From: Gymnogyps californianus
Lineage: Eukaryota; Chordata; Aves; Accipitriformes; Cathartidae
Reading direction: 5' to 3'
DNA: 64,000 nt
NCBI RefSeq assembly: GCF_018139145.2
Contig: NC_059482.1
Location: 21,847,332-21,911,331, forward strand
This document shows positions 19,801 to 34,800 of this stretch, piece by piece; position 1 is the stretch's first letter, and every line of letters begins with the position of its first letter. The position numbers were made by a program, and so were the translations under genes. The notes below the pieces were generated by a model. The model searched no databases. It saw nothing but the letters and a program-made list of their open reading frames with translations, and was not told the DNA's origin.

Positions 19801-22800
19801 GGCCAGATCTGGAGAGAGAAGCAGCTCTGGTTTTTTAGAGCTTAATTCTCCATTTCCAGAAAAAAATCCCACCTTTTTTCTTGCTAAGGGCCCCACCAGC
19901 ACCCACGATGCCACCCCGTGCATCCCAGGGTGGCACATGTGGCTCCCCTCATCTGACACCCGCTCCGTGCCCCCCCAGAGATGCTCAGCGTGGTCCAGGC
20001 TCCCCCCATCCTTTCCCCATCCCCTTCTTCGGTGCCAGCACCTCTCGCTCCCTTAACCTATATCTGGGGGGGGGGGGGAGGCAAGCTGCCCGCCCCGGTG
20101 CTGCCAGCGTGCCCGTCCCCGGCAGGCAGCTCCAGCGCTGGGCAAACCTCCCGGCAAGAAGTCTCATAACTTCTGCTCTATTTATTCGTGCGGCGGCTGC
20201 CGCTTGCGATGGAGGAGAGGGGAGGGGGACGTGCCCGGGGTGGGGGAGCACCCTTCCCCACGCGGGGTTTCCTCCTTACATGTGAATATGGGGCACTCGA
20301 TGAGCTGCACCAGCTTGTCCACCTCGGTGAAGAAATCCACGGTGACCTCCAGATCCCCGCTGGATGTGGTCGTTAAGGACGTCACCTTGGAAAAGGGTGG
20401 CCCGGCAGCAGCAGATGGCTCGCCCGGGTGATGCCCGGCGTGGACCGTGGCTCTGCCAAACCCTCCCTGCATCCACAGCTCCCGCGGGAAGCGAGCAGGC
20501 AGGGCTGAAAGGTCTGCAGGGCAGCCAAGGGATGATGGAAGGAAACAGGACAAGCAGGCAGGGATGGGAGAAAAGGCAGGCTGCCCAAAAAGCCGGCAGC
20601 TTGCCTAGCCAGAGAGCAGGCAAGAAGATGGTGTAAGGGAGAACGTTTGCTTTTACCCCCCCTGGCCCGCGGGGACGGCACGGCGGCGATGCCGAGCGCT
20701 CCCGTCCCCCAGGAGAAACGACGGCACGCACCGGGAAGGGAACCCGAGCGCGTTATTAAGCTTCTTCGTATGGAAAGCTACTCAGGGAGGCTTGGGGTTT
20801 GCCAGCACATGAAAATAATCATTCTGCTCCAGGCAGATGGTGAGCTCACCGGGAACCGCACTGCGCCGGGCACTGCCTGCTCCTCATCGGGCCGGGAGGC
20901 CAAAGCCTTCATCTTCCTGGGAGGAAGAGGATGCTGAGGAGCCTCCCCTCCCGGGCAGGGGAAGGTCAAGGCTCAGCTAGCACACGCTTTCCTCTTTTTA
21001 CACCACAAAAAATAAGGATGACAGAAGGGGAAGGGAGCTGGCGCGCGCCCAGCACAGGCTGCCCTGCCCTCTCATCGCGGGGACGCCGCCCCAGTAATGA
21101 TGGGCTGCAGGCAGGAGGCTGGGCTGGCCCGCAGCGTGACCTTGGTGGCCACAAAGGGACCAGGGGCCAGCCCGGGCACCGGCCTTGCAGAAAACCCCTA
21201 AAAGGATACAATTTCTGGATGAGGTCATAGGCATGCTTGTAGTTCTGGGTAAGGAAGCAGAGGGACACGGTTGTCACGGGGTTGTGACACCAGGACCGGT
21301 ACAGGCAGCAGAAGAGGTTACGGCTTTCCTGGGGAAAGAGGGAGCCATCGGGGTCAGGTCACCAGCGGGAGTAAGGACATGGCATGGAGAGCCCCGGGTC
21401 CCCAACACCAACCCACCGGGCTGGCAAGTGCCACCAAGACACGAAGGGACATTTCTGGACCCACCAAGTCCACCTGGCACTGGCATGAGCCCACCAGCCT
21501 CAGGAGATGGAGACCAGGCAGGTTTTGGGGTGGCAGTGTGATGGGGTGGCCCTCGGGGGTGCTGTGTCCGCCGCAGGCTGGAGGACGGTGGCTGTCCCAC
21601 TCAAGGGAACTCCACTGCATCGCTGGCCTTCAGCAGGAGGAGAAGCCTTCCTCCCTCTCTCCGCCTTGCTTGGATGTCGCCGGTGCTGGTGGCAGCTGCT
21701 CGGCAAACCCCGCGGGTGCGTTCCCGGCAGGGACAGCTGAGGGACCGGGGGGCTCTGCTCCTGCTGTCACCTGTCCCCCGGCCCGTGTCGGGGTGGAGGG
21801 AGGGAGGCGGCAGCTGCTCGAGGGCTTGGGGAGCCCGTCCCCATCCCGGGGGAGAAAAGCAAGAGTTGGGCACGTCCTCCAAGCCCCCCTCAACTCCTGA
21901 AGAGTGGAGGAACAAAGGGGCTGCCCGGGGCTGCCTGAGCTCCAGCCTTGGGACCTGCCAGGCGGGGACCGAGCAGCGAGACGTGGCCCCAGGTGGCTCC
22001 CAGGTCCCGACCACCCCCATTATGTCCCCCCGCAGCGGCTGAGCCCGCTCCCGCTGCCCATACCGGGGTCTTCAGGTCCTTCAGTTGGTTCCTCAGCTGG
22101 AAGAGCTCGGAGGACGTCAGCAGGATGGTGTTCAGGGTGTGGACCATGGTAGAGGCGAACTTGAGGTCCTCTTCCCGAAGCAGTATGTCTGCCATGGAGT
22201 GGAAGATGTTTTCTGCGTTCAGAAGTAGACAAAGCTGCCTGCATATCACAGAGGATAAAAACCAGGGGGGAAGGATGGTTAATGAGCGCAGGCGAGACCC
22301 TGACCTGAGCCCGCACATCACCCCCTTCCTGCAGAGAGGACCAGGGTGACAGATACGGGCGCACCTGAGGTCAGGCGGGTACGGTGGCACCAGGAGGGAG
22401 ATGTTGTGGGGCGATACCAGGCTCTGCATTTGGAGGGTGCAGCTATTCACACCAGGGCAAGGCCAAAAAAAAAAATAGCTGGGCTAAGACACATCCCCGG
22501 TCGTGCTGCTCTGGGACCTCGCCAGCACCCACCACCGTGGCTTGTTGCCACCTCAAGCCTCCCGGTGACCTCCCTCGAGAGGTTTCAGCATCGCTTTCCA
22601 CCCTGAAAACTGCAGGGAGCGTGCAGCAGCGTGGTTACAGATGGCACGTGATGGCCCAGTTAGACCGGTATCCCCTCCACACCAGGAAACTGGTAGGGAG
22701 CGAGCGTGGCCACTGGCACAAACTGCTCCCTCCTGGTGCTGTGCAACCCGGGAGCCCCGGAGCCAGAGGCTGCCTTTCCCTCCACAGCCCCCCTTTCTTC

Positions 22801-25800
22801 CAGTAACTCGCCCCGTTGCTCTTTGAACTCCTCCATGCTCTGGCTCCCAGGAAATCCAGTACCAAAGGGCTCTGGAGCTCCAGCCGGTGAAGCTGGCAGA
22901 TGCCTCTGCTCCGCCAGACACCCCGCCGGCAGTGCTCTCCTCAAAACACGGCGTAGCCGGCGCCACGGCCCACGCCGGTCTGCCTGGCCGGGCCCAGTGG
23001 GTCACGGCAGGAATGTTCTGCTCAACAAACCTTGGGGCATTCTCAAGGTTTTCAACATTTTAGACCAGAAAACAAAAACCAGATTTTTTTTTTTTTTTTC
23101 TTCCGTGTTTGTTTGGATTTGGGGATTTCCTGTTTTTCTCCAGGCTCCTGCCTTCTTGGGCACTTTGCCTGGGGACACCTGAAACGCTGCCCAGCACCGG
23201 CTCAGCTCTCCGGTGCCCACATCAGGGAGACCTGGGGGAGCCCACCCACCTCCCCAGCATCACCAGCTTCTCCTGAAACTGGGATGCTCCTTGGGTCCCC
23301 ACATCTCTCCCATGCGCTGACGGGGAACCTCGGCACCAGGGGAGATGCTGGCATCCCCCACAGCTCCTCTGCTTTCCCCCCAACTCCTACCAAGCATCGC
23401 TCCTCACCAGAGAATCTCAGCTGGCAACCGAATCCCCCCCTGGAGGCATCTCAGAAGGGTTTAGGAGGCAAAACAAGGAGCACCCGCTTCGGCGGCTGGG
23501 TGGGAGGCATTTGCTAGCTGCTCGGTTTGGCTGGGAGATGGGAGGCACACCTGAACTCCCCCCCCCAGCCCGAGGTCACGTTTTCACCTCCTGGGGTGAG
23601 GAAGAGGAAGGAGGTGAGTTTCCAGCCCCCATCCCCATGGGGAAGGACCGGTGGAAGACTATATGGCTATAGGAAGACACCAAAGACCATACCCTAAAGC
23701 CTGGTGTTTTTGGGACGCAGGAGGTGGATAGGGAATGAAGAAACGTTTTTTTGCCTCCTCAGCACGTGGAGGAAGAAACCCCCCCATCTTCCTCCCACCT
23801 CCTCATCCTGCCAAGCAACCCGTCCCCTCCTCGCCCAGCCCCGGCTCCTCTCCATCGGCAGCTCCCGCATCCCGCGTGGCCGCTGCCGGACAATGAGATG
23901 CTCTGTGCGGGCTTTTACGTAACCCAACCCGGCAATCGCCCCGGACCCCGTTAAAATGGAATGGGCTGTGATAAATAAGCTCATTTATCCCAATTATTCT
24001 TACGTAACCGGCTGCATTCATGGGGATGAAAACGCTTCCCCGATTTCTCGCCGCTTGGACGCGGGCTGGCTGGAGGAGGGAGAACGATGGGAAAGCGAAG
24101 CATCGAGGGAGGGAAGGGGAAGGCAGAGGCTTTTAGTCCAGCCTGATGGAGCCAAAAGCAAATCAATAGCTCAGCATTGCAGGCAGGATCCGGTCATTGC
24201 CAGCTGCGGCAAAGCAAGCCCAGCCTGGGCAGGTCCAAGCCCAGCCGAGGAGTGAGCTGGCTCCATCCTACCCTTCTCCAGTAAGAGGGGATAACTGGAT
24301 GCCCCATCCTTGCCGAGCTTCCTCCAGCAGCCGCGCCGGGCACTCGGACCATGAAGTGGGACGATTTACTGTGCCCAAAGAGGGGATGGGTCCTCCAGGG
24401 ACAAACACCGGGATAGTTTTACCCCCAATTGCGAAGTGCCCGGTGTGCTGGCACAGCTGGGGACGGGCTCTTCTGCTCGTGGCCGGCAGGGAGCCGGTGT
24501 TTTACACCTTCCAGGCAGAAAGGCTATGAAAAGAGCTCAAACAAGCTCAGCCAAACCAAAAACGGTGCCGGCGAGCGTCGAAGGCAATTCAGCGACCTCC
24601 GAAGCTGCCCTCGTTCGCCCACGGCACGGACGTCGGTCGGGTCCCCCCCCTCCGCCGCTCCCCCGTGGAAAAGGAGGGCTCTCGCTTTCCATAAATAGGA
24701 GCTCTGACATTTGGCTGGCTAACGCCGCGCTCCCAGCGAGCGGGGGGCTGAACGCGAGCCGCTTTCTAATTTCAGGCCTGGTTTTGATTAGCAGGGAAGG
24801 GTTGGGTTTGTTCCCCCTCCTTTCGGTGGCACTAGGAAACTGGAAACCGTCGGGGTGTTAAAGGAGCAGCCGTGCAGAGCCTGTCCCCCCGGCTCCGAAG
24901 CTGTGCCACCCCCTGGGGATGCTGCCCCATCAGGGTGCCCACCCCTCCAGCTGCCCCCAGGTAGGGGCTCTCTGCGAACCACCAGCAGAATGAGTTTGCC
25001 AGTGCTCAGCAGCTCGTCCCGATGCATCCGGAGATCCCAAATTCCCCCTCCGAAGCCCAAAAGCGGTCCCCAAAGGAGGGGACAACTGGCCGGCCACGCA
25101 GCTGCCGGCCCCCGTGACAGCAGCCAGCAGCTGAGCCCAACCGCCAGAGCCGGGCGGGCTGCCGGTGGGACGGGAGGGGTCCCCCGGAGCCGATCCCCTG
25201 GGAGGCTTCGATGGCACGAGGGGAACGCGAGGCTGGCCGGGAGGAGGCAGGGGAGGGGGCCGTACGGGGGACAGGTGGCTTCAAACTAAGCAGGCAGCAG
25301 CCGAGATGCCAAGAGGGGCGGCTGCGGAAGGGGACGGGGGCAGAGGGGACAGCGAGCGGGAGCCATACCCCAGATATATACACCCCAGGCATATACACCC
25401 CATAAATATATCTCAGATATGTACACCCCAGATATATACACCCCATAAATATATATATATAGAGCCCAGCTGTAAGACTTAAAACCCCAGTGACTAACGG
25501 GGCTGGCTGTGGCTCACCCATCCATCCACCTGCCTGTGCTTTGATGTGATGATGGAAGGAGCCAGCTAATCCCCCCCCCGAAGCATCATCCCAGTGAGAT
25601 GCCTCTCCCCGGGGCTCTCCCTGCATCCCCGTGGGTGACATGTGCGTCCCCTTGCCTGTCCCCTTGCCCATGGGGACCCGGTGAGTCCCCAAGGACCTCC
25701 CAGCGTGGGAGAGGAGGGGAAAAAGCATCCCCGGGGAGGCAGCAGCCACAGAGCATCACCGCACCGCATCGCCGAGACGTTAGGCAGGCACGTGGCGGTG

Positions 25801-28800
25801 ATAATGAAGTGCGGTATTTAGGCCATTAAAATTTAACTCCTTAAATTAAAAGGGTTATTCAAGCCTTTCCAACGGAGCCAAGGAACGTGGCTGCGGGCAG
25901 ATGGGAGGCAGCACTTGCCTGCAGCGTGGCGATGGGGGACAACCCACCCCCCCGACCCATCGCCTCGGACGGGGCCAAGCCACAGTGGGGCTCCCCAGGG
26001 ACCCAGCAGGTCACCTCCAGCCCCTGCCGTGGGGAGAGGACCCTGCCTCCCCCGAGCCTAAAGAATCCCTCGGGAAGACAATGCTGGCCAAGGGAAGAGC
26101 CATGGAGGTCACCACAAGCTTTGCATCGCCGTGCCACCCCGGGGTCCCCCCCCATCCCCGAGCTGTGCCCCAGCTGCACCCCATTAAGCACCACAGCCCC
26201 CCCCACACCCCAGATCTGGTGGCCACCGAGTCACCAGCGACCGATGTCACCGAGTCACCGATGTCATTCGCAACAAATTCCCATCACGCTAACGATCGGT
26301 GGGGCAGGATGGGGTGGTTGCGTACGGGGACAAGCCGAAAGCCCCGGGGCAGGGAGCTGCTGTGGGGGCCGCGTGCCGGAGCCCAGGGGACATCAGAGCG
26401 ATGGGGTGGCTTCAGAGCCACATCTCCAATTAAGGGCAAGCCCCGGCGTCCCTCCCAGCCTTCTTGCTTTGACAGCTCGATGCCTGGAAACCCAGCTAAT
26501 CTAAACATCATCGTTTCAGGGAGCTGTCGGAGCTCCCATCCCATCCGCTCACCCCTTTAACCGCTTCAGCCCCGTCCTCTGCCTCGAGCCACCATGCAGG
26601 AACGGGGTGGCGGAGGGTCGGGGCAGCCTGATGTTTGCTCGAAGGGGGTGAAAGTCTGGTTTTTCCATAAAATTTATAAAAAAAAAAAAAAAAAAGAGGA
26701 ATTCCAGCCCCGCTGCGGATGGAGACACCATCCCCTCCGCTGGGACCTGCAGGGAGCCCTGGGGGGGAGCGCTGCTGGCCCCCTCCCGTTGCCCGGCCAC
26801 GCTGAGCACTGTCCCGCTGCGTTCAGTTAAGCAGGTGCTTCTTCATTAAGCACCAGTGATTTGCTTTATTAGCTCTGGGCAGCCACGGGGCCCCAGCAGG
26901 GAGAAGATCGTGTCTCATTCCACTTCCAGCAACTGGAACAGAGCCGGAGCTGGGGAAGGAGCCGGCTGAGGTCGCGGGGAGCGATGCTCTGAGCGGCTCT
27001 GCCCCACTTTTCGGCTCGCGGGGCCAGACCACCGCCTTTCCCACGGCTGTGAGGAGGGCAGAGCCCCTCCGTCCTTCCTCCCCACCCTCCTTTTCCTCTG
27101 CTCCCTTCCTCTCTCCTCCCCAAGGCTTTTCGCCACCCTTCCTCCCAGCTCCGGGCTCCCTGCGAGATGCCCTGGCTCAACTCGACTGCCCGGGGGACCT
27201 GCAGCCCCCACGATGCCCAACCCAGCCCCATCCCCCTGAAATCCTCCTGCTGGGAAAAGCAGCATCACCGGCCCAGCCCAGCAGCTGTGATCCGTTAGGA
27301 ATTTGCAGAGGAAGCACAGATAAAATTAGGACGGGAAGGGGAGAGGGAGAAGAGAAGGCAGGAGGATGCTGTTTCCCTGTCCTTCCCCACCACAGCAGTG
27401 AAGAAAATCCCGGTCCTCCATTTTTCTCCCTCCCTTTGCCGAATCCGGGCTCCGGAGCTGCTCCTCCGGGCAAGGGAAACCATGGCAACCCTGGCAGCTC
27501 CCGCTTTCAAAATTCATAGCGTTTAATGTAAGGGATTGCGAAGGGTTTGGGAAGTTTAGGAGCAGTGCGGCTCCTTCTGCAGGAGGCAGGTCTGGGGAGG
27601 AGAGGGACCCTCTGCCTGCTCTGTCTCCTCTCTCCCAGCCACCCGTTCCCATCTCAAAGCAAGCCTCTGCCGGCACGTTTCCCTAAGGAGCTCGGGTCCT
27701 CATCAAGACACGGAGAGGACCCAGTAGGATTTGTCTCCTGGGGATGGGCTTGCAGGCACCGAGATGGAGTGAGATACATGGCAGAGCATCAGCATCTGCT
27801 GGATGTGGGAAGCTGTGAAGTGCAACTCGGGCAAGGAAAACCCTGGAGAGCACGGACAAGTCCTTGGGAAGGACAGATCTGGAGCCCGGAGCTGTCACGG
27901 CTCGCCCCAGGTGAGCAAAGAGCCTGCTCGAGCCAGGAAGACAACGTGAGCAAAAAGCAGGACTCGGCCTCCTTCTTCATGCAGCTTTTGGACTCTTCTT
28001 GATGTCCTGGCGTTCAGGTCTCACTCTTTGAGACGTCAGGTCAGCCAGGAATGGGAGCATCGGATCAAAGGGAGCCCGTCAGCGGGAAGGGCGAGGGCAT
28101 TTGGGGGAGATGTAGTTTAATGTGCGACAAAGCCTGAACTTTCTTTTCAACCTTGGCAGCCCTGGTTTCTCGTGATGGTTATCAAGTTCCCCCGGGAAAC
28201 TCGGTGAAAGCCGCAGACCAGAGATGTGCAGATCTGGGGAGGAGACGTGTGGATCCCGGGAAGCTGGAGACAAGCCCTGTGATGCCTTCGCTTGAAAAGG
28301 GAAAGGTGCAGAGTGTTTCACTGCAAACAAGAAAACCCTCCCACGGAGCGTCTGCTCGGCAGCAGCCGTCAGCGTGACAACTGCTGAAGGAGCCGTGGTG
28401 CCAGCTTGGCGCCGGGCTGGGGCCGTCTCAGCCGTAAGGTGCTCCCTAGGGATCCCCAGAGCAACCGAGGGGGATCCCCGGGAGGAGCACAGCACAAATG
28501 CACATTAGTATTTCAGACCAGCTTCAGCCGGTGAAACAGCATCTCGGTCCTGCAGAGCCTCAGCCCTCGGCTTCTGCTCCTTGTGATGCTCTGCTTGGAC
28601 ACCAGACCGCCGGGAGGTCCCTGTCCCGGCTGGCAGGACGGCTTCCCCACTGCCAACCTGCCTACCAAAGCTGTGAGTCTCCTCCTGGCCACGTCCACCT
28701 TGACTCGTGATGGGCTCAGCCTTGTCCCCAGCCCAGATGTTGGCTGCCTGGAGAACAGCGCCCTTCAAAGAGGTCACCTTCAGTTTATAAAGCAGATATC

Positions 28801-31800
28801 CAACACTTCTGGGCACTTATATGATCAGTGAAATACCCACAGCTCCATACCGAACAGGAGGGGGAAACAGGACTGTATCAAGGAGAAGGAAGAGTTTCTT
28901 CAGAAGAAGTTTCTTCAGACTTCTTCTTCAGTTTCTTCCTCCGATCACCTTCAGCACAGAAGATGATCAACCACTAATATCCTTTGGGAGGGGCCAGAAG
29001 CTAAAAGATAACTTAATTTGGAAGCTTAATGGTCCACTCAGCCCAAGGCATTGCCCAACTCTTCCGCTTAACACAGATGAATGTGACAGCTCCTCCAAGA
29101 TGAAGCCCACTAGACACACATCCAGCACCAGCCTCCAGCTGCCCAAGTTAGCGTGTCCCAGGAGTTTCCTTGAGGAAACCTTACGGTGACCCATGGATAA
29201 AGCTATCCTGCCTGCAAGTGTGCAGTCATTGAGGACCTGCAAAGCTTACAAGATATAGGAACATCTGAGCATCTACAGGAGGCTCAGCTGGGAAAACAGG
29301 CAGCTCTCCCGCTCTGAACCCTCCAGGAAAGCAAAAAATAACCCCCCGACGCATTTCTTCTCCAACTTTTAAACCTGCTGATGACTTGATGGCAAAATGG
29401 ACGGCAAATGCAAGTCTCGCCCTGGGCTCTTGGGGCTTCAAGCCCCAGGCAGGAGGCACAGGCAGCAGCATTACAGCATGTGCCTGGCAGGGCTGAAACT
29501 CTGGGCTCCACCACCCCCACCTGCCTGCAAGAGCAGAAACCCTGGCTTCAGCCCACCTCCACGTTCAACCCAGCCCTCCAGAGCCTGACCCCAGAGGGGG
29601 ACTTACACCGGGCAGTGACGTTTTCAGGCAAGCATCCTCTGTTTTGAAGGGGAGGAAGGGTAGGGGCTGGCTGGGGAGGGGGGAAGATGTGTAAAGCAGC
29701 AGCAGATCCTTCCTTTGAGACATACGCTTCCCTTTCAGGCTGACAGCTGTGGCCTAATTTTCAAGAAAACTGACAAGCGCCTTATTTCTCCCCCTATAAT
29801 TTCTCTTTGCTGCAAATAAAATAGGTTAAAGGAGCAGGCACAATGCTATGACAACAGGAGCCGGGAAAGGCTGATCCAGTTTGGGGCGTGCACAGCTTGC
29901 AGAGAGATGGGAGCCGTGGTCCCTGCGCTCGCCCTTCCCCTTCCCTCCCCATTGTCTTGCTTTAAGACGAAGAAATAAAAGTGCTTTTGCTCCTAAAAGC
30001 GTGGCCAAGGAGCAGGTTGCTGCTCTAGAGGTAGATAAGCCTTTGCATCCCCCCCATAGGGAAGGCAAATTTGGGGGAAGATGGTCCCGCTGGGCATCCC
30101 TAGACCTCTGAAGGTGGAGGGACCGGCTCGGGAGTGGAGTACGGCAGGAATACACTGTGTGTTTGAGGGTGAAGCTATCCAGAAGGAAAGAAAAAAGGGA
30201 CTGGAAGCGGGTGGCAGCGTCCCACGGGCAGCAGCAGGCAGGGGGACCGGTCGGCTCGGCTCGGGGATGAGCATGCCCCAGGCTGGGAGGTGAAGCTGCC
30301 TCGTCTCTTCTGCCAACATCTTGACTCAGCCCCGGCGCTGACTTTTCCCTCGCTTTGCTTGAGCAAACTGGCTGTATTTTGCTTGATCGGCTCAAAACCA
30401 CGTACAGACGCACTCGAGGCAGTGCTAATCCTTGTGCGGCTTCGGGGAGAAGGGACAGAAGGAGCAGGAGGAGTGGGGACACTCGAGCACATCCTAGAGC
30501 TCAGGGAAAGAGGTGCCTGCGAGTAACTCAGTGAGCCCAGCCGTACTCTGGACTCAAGAGTGTCAGCTAAAAAAACCAACCCATTTATGCTGTGGTTTAG
30601 ATGCCCCAGATGTTATTTTGGCTTTACTGCCGGGCTTGCCTCCGTGCCTGCCGCCTCTCGCTGCCTTTCAGCATCGCGGGGTGGATCCCGACGCCTGCCC
30701 TGCCTTTGGAGCCGGGATCCCTGGAGGGAGCCCAAGGTGGGATGCAGCCTGAGGACCCTCGGTCCCCCTAACCCTCCAAGGCCCAGAGATGGGCGAGAGG
30801 AGAGTGGCTGGACGCTCCCTGCCGTGCCAGCACCCTAAGAGCACCCAATGCTACAAGGGGACCTGCTCCAGGCCCAGCTGAGCACCGAGAGCAGCTCACA
30901 CACCGAAGGGAAGGAGCACCAAAGGGAAGGAGCTCCAACCAGGGTGGCTTTTGCACAGCTCCACGCTTTCAGCGGGGAGTGGAAGATGTCCCATCCCGGG
31001 ACATCTTATCCCAGGCTATCCCATCCCGGGAGCAGAGCGCCTGGCCAGACCCGCTGGCAGGAGCTATGGAGCCTGCAGCTGGGGTGAGCTCTTCCCAGGG
31101 CAGCATCCAGCCTGGAGCATCTGCCTTTGATGGAAACCTGCGGCAAAGTGAAATTGTGGGAAGTGCCGGAGCATCCTCACCCGCCCGCCGCTTGTGCCTG
31201 CAATCGGTGGGCGGCGCGTGAGGAGGGAGGGCTGCGTGCCTGTCGCTGGCCGAGAGCGATGGGCTGCGAGATGTTCGAAAGCAGCCAGGAATGGAAAAAA
31301 AAAATCCCTTGATGAGAGCAGCAGGAGGCAAAACGCTCAGCCCTGCCTTGAGGTTTTTAACCGAGTGTGCCCTGTGCCTTGGGGATAATCCTGAGCAAGA
31401 TCCCCCGTAAGAGAGTGGGGGGGGAAATGCTGTTATTCAGCCTCTCCCAGACTCCCTGTCCTGGCTTTTCCCTCCACAGAGATGAATAAACCAAGATGTC
31501 ACATTTGCAGAGCAAGAGAAGGAAACACCACCAGAACCCCCAAGCCCCGACTGATGGGATCAGATGGGTTAATTTAGCAGCTAACGGCCAAAACCACCCT
31601 CCTCGCCAGCACCGACCGCTTCCTCCCCACAATGAGGGTCCTCACCCCATCAGCCGAGCAAGGAAAATTTGGGAGACACCTTGGAAGCTGCTCGTGCTGA
31701 AGCCCCGCTCCGGGGAACGTGATAGTTACGGGCTCCTCTCCCTGCTGCCCAGCCCACCTTTTCCCAGCTCCCCCCTTCCCCAGCCTGCTTTTCCAGAGCG

Positions 31801-34800
31801 CTCCTGTTGGGATCCCAGGGAAAGTGTTGGGAGGGAGCAAATATCCCCCCCTGGGGACCTGCCCTTTGAAGGAACTTGGCCATTTTGGGAGGATTTTCCT
31901 CCTCTACGCACACTTCCCCTTCCTCCCCTCCACCCTCTTGCTGACCCGAATCAGTCCCAGCCCACTCCGGCGCTGCCGCTCACATGTGGTTCCCATTTTT
32001 CTACAGAAAAACCCCATCAAATCCTTCCAGGCAGCTCCGAATACGGCCGGTCCCGGAGCAGCTTTGGTGGGTAGGACAGCGAGCTCATCCCCAGGGGTTG
32101 GTGTCGTTGTCCCGTCCCCCCCCACCTCCTCCAGCCCCCCACGGCTCAGTGGAGGCTTCTCCTGTCCTTCCCTGGGGGGTCCAGCCCCAGGAGGGGGCTG
32201 GCAGGGGCTGGCCCAGCTCCTGCTATCCCAGCAGGAATGATCCTTAGGCAGAGCGATCAGGCTCCTCCATCGTGAAGGTCACGCTGCTGATGGCTCCCCA
32301 GTGCCTTCCGACCCTAGATCCAACCTCTAGCCTTGGGGAAATTGGGTTTTTCCCCTCCAGCTCCTGCTCCATGGGGCTGTGGAGGGTATCGGAGAGCCCA
32401 GCACGACGCCCCATAGCCTCCGTGAATTAAAACCTCATTAGGCACATGCTCCCTTGGGCTTACGGAGCCCATTGCAGGATGTAAAATAGGCAATTCGGGA
32501 GTTGGGGGTTTTCGGAGGTACAGCGGGGTTGCTGGCTTCCACCCCAACTTCACATCAAAGCCCGCGAGGAGCCCGCAGGGTGTTCACCGTACACGGCTGG
32601 GGCAGCGGGAGAGGCATAAAAGCAGAGCCTGGTTGCCACCGCACCACTGAAGCACCGCTCCGGATCTCCGGGCGTGGGGTTTCTCATGGCTGGGTGGAGG
32701 CAGAGCTGAGGACAGGAGATTTTGGGGAGCGGGCAGGGATTAAAGGGAGGCGCAGAGGAACGAGGCGGAGACGAGCAAGGAGAAGCCCGCGGAACCGGGG
32801 ATGCTCCATCACCCCGCGCCCGGCTGGGGGTTTGGGCAGGAGGGAGCCCCACTTTCTGCTTTGCAAAAGGGTGGAAAAAAAAAAAATAAATAAAAGGCTT
32901 TCTCCGGTTCCTCCTTTCTGCACGGCACGAGGAGGGGGATGGCGAGCGCACAGTTCATTAAAGCAGAAGGGCAGGCGGCCAGCGAGCATCCTGGCAGGCA
33001 GCGCAGTGTATTTTCGCAGGCTCGCTGCCTCCCGACACAGAAGCTTCCCTTGTAGCGCTCACAGCTGTTTGGATTTTACCCGAGTTCATATCACAGTTTA
33101 TCAAAGGGGCTGCATTTTTTTCCCCCCCCTTCTTTTTTTTTTTTTTTTGGTGCACTTTGCTGAGTACAAGCCGAACGATTCCCGCAAAAAACAAACGCAG
33201 GTTTTGTTCTGCAATGCAGCGGCCCGGAGGGTGGGAGAGAGGAAGAGGCGACATGCGTGTCCCCCCCCCGCCAGCCCCGATTCGCTTGCTGGTGGGGCAG
33301 AGGGGTTTTTGGGGCACGGGTTTGGCAGTGGGAGCTGGAGAGGGCACGGTGGCATCAGCACACCTGAAGGAAGGAGGAGCAGGAGGGCATCCCAGCATCC
33401 CAGCCCTGGGAGTCTCCAGCTCGTTGGGAGGTATTGAGATGTTTGGCCAAGCAAACTGTGTGTCCAGGGGAGCTCAAGAGCATCCAGGCCTGGGAGAAGA
33501 GGAGGATTTTGGTCAGCCCCAGCTCTTCAGCCTCCCCTGGCAAGGCACGGGTGATGGGCTGGGAGGTGGGACAGCGAGGCAGGAGGAAAGGATGAGGCTA
33601 AGGATGGGGCTGGGGGTCCAGGACGGGGCAGGGGGACAGTGAATCACTGCAGGATGGTGGCATCCTAGGGCTTCAGCATCCCCTTACCGCCAAACCAGAC
33701 GCCCACCACCTCTGTACAGGATCCCCAGCGTATCCCTCACTATCCGAGCCTGCGGCTAAACCCCCATCCCACTCCCTCCCCAGAGCCCTCCCCACTGGGA
33801 TGCTGGCGGGCCGCCCTTCCCTTCCCACCCCTCCAGACGGAGAGCACGGCCCTGGGAATGCTAGGCAGGCCGAGCAAAAAGCGATTTAACATGCTCCTCG
33901 CTGCCTGCCTGCCAAGAGCATCGGATGTCTGCGCTCTGCGGGACACGCCAGCCCTCTGCTCCCCCCCTTCTCTCCCATTCCCCATCCCGGTTAGCAGGTT
34001 CAAACCCACTTTGCTTCTTTTCCCCTACTTTTTGGGGAGAAAGGGACATCGCATGGTCAGCCCCAGCCTCTCCCAGAGGCAGAAAAGTCCCCTCCCTGCC
34101 CAAAAAGAGGGGACCAGCCACCCCAGCTCCATGCCAAGGGCATCACCGTAAAGCCCTTCATGCACCCAACGTGACGTGCTGGTGTTTGTCCCCCCTCTTC
34201 ACTATCCAGCTCCCCACTGGCCTCATCCCGGCAGGACTTTGACATCTCAAGGAAAAGGCAGGATTTTCCAGCCAGGTGAACTTTTCCCATCTGCAGGAAC
34301 CATAAATCCATAGCCCCATCACGAGACTTGGGATTTTCCAGCTCCCCAGCTAATGCCATAAATTGGCCGAATAACCTTGTCTGCTCCAGCCTACATCTTC
34401 CAGAGCGGATGGAGAACCAGCCCACCCTCCTGGCTGCCCCCCACGGGCTTCAAGCATCCCCCCAAAAGCCAAGGACCATCCCCAGTCAAACGGACAAGCC
34501 CCGCCGGGTGCATCGTGCGGGAGGTGGCTGAAAAGTCACCCCAGGGCCCCTTCCATGAAGCTTAACCTCAGAAAGCGCCCCGTGAGAAGGTGCTAGGCAG
34601 CAGGGAGGTTTATTTAACAGCTCTATAAAACAAGCTGAGACAACCCCTGCGCGCGGGCCCCTGCCTGGGGAGCAAAGCGCTGACTCAGGCATCCTCTCGT
34701 GCCCCAGGGTGCCACTGCTCGGCGAGAAAATGGCCTCTCTGGGCTTAAAAATTAAGCCCCGCACTTCAAAGCATCCACACACAACGTGCACGGGGATGTC

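Noticed and set aside
30987..31007. Small inverted repeat GATGTCCC...GGGACATC
   Set aside because: Too short (8-bp arms) to be distinguished from chance.
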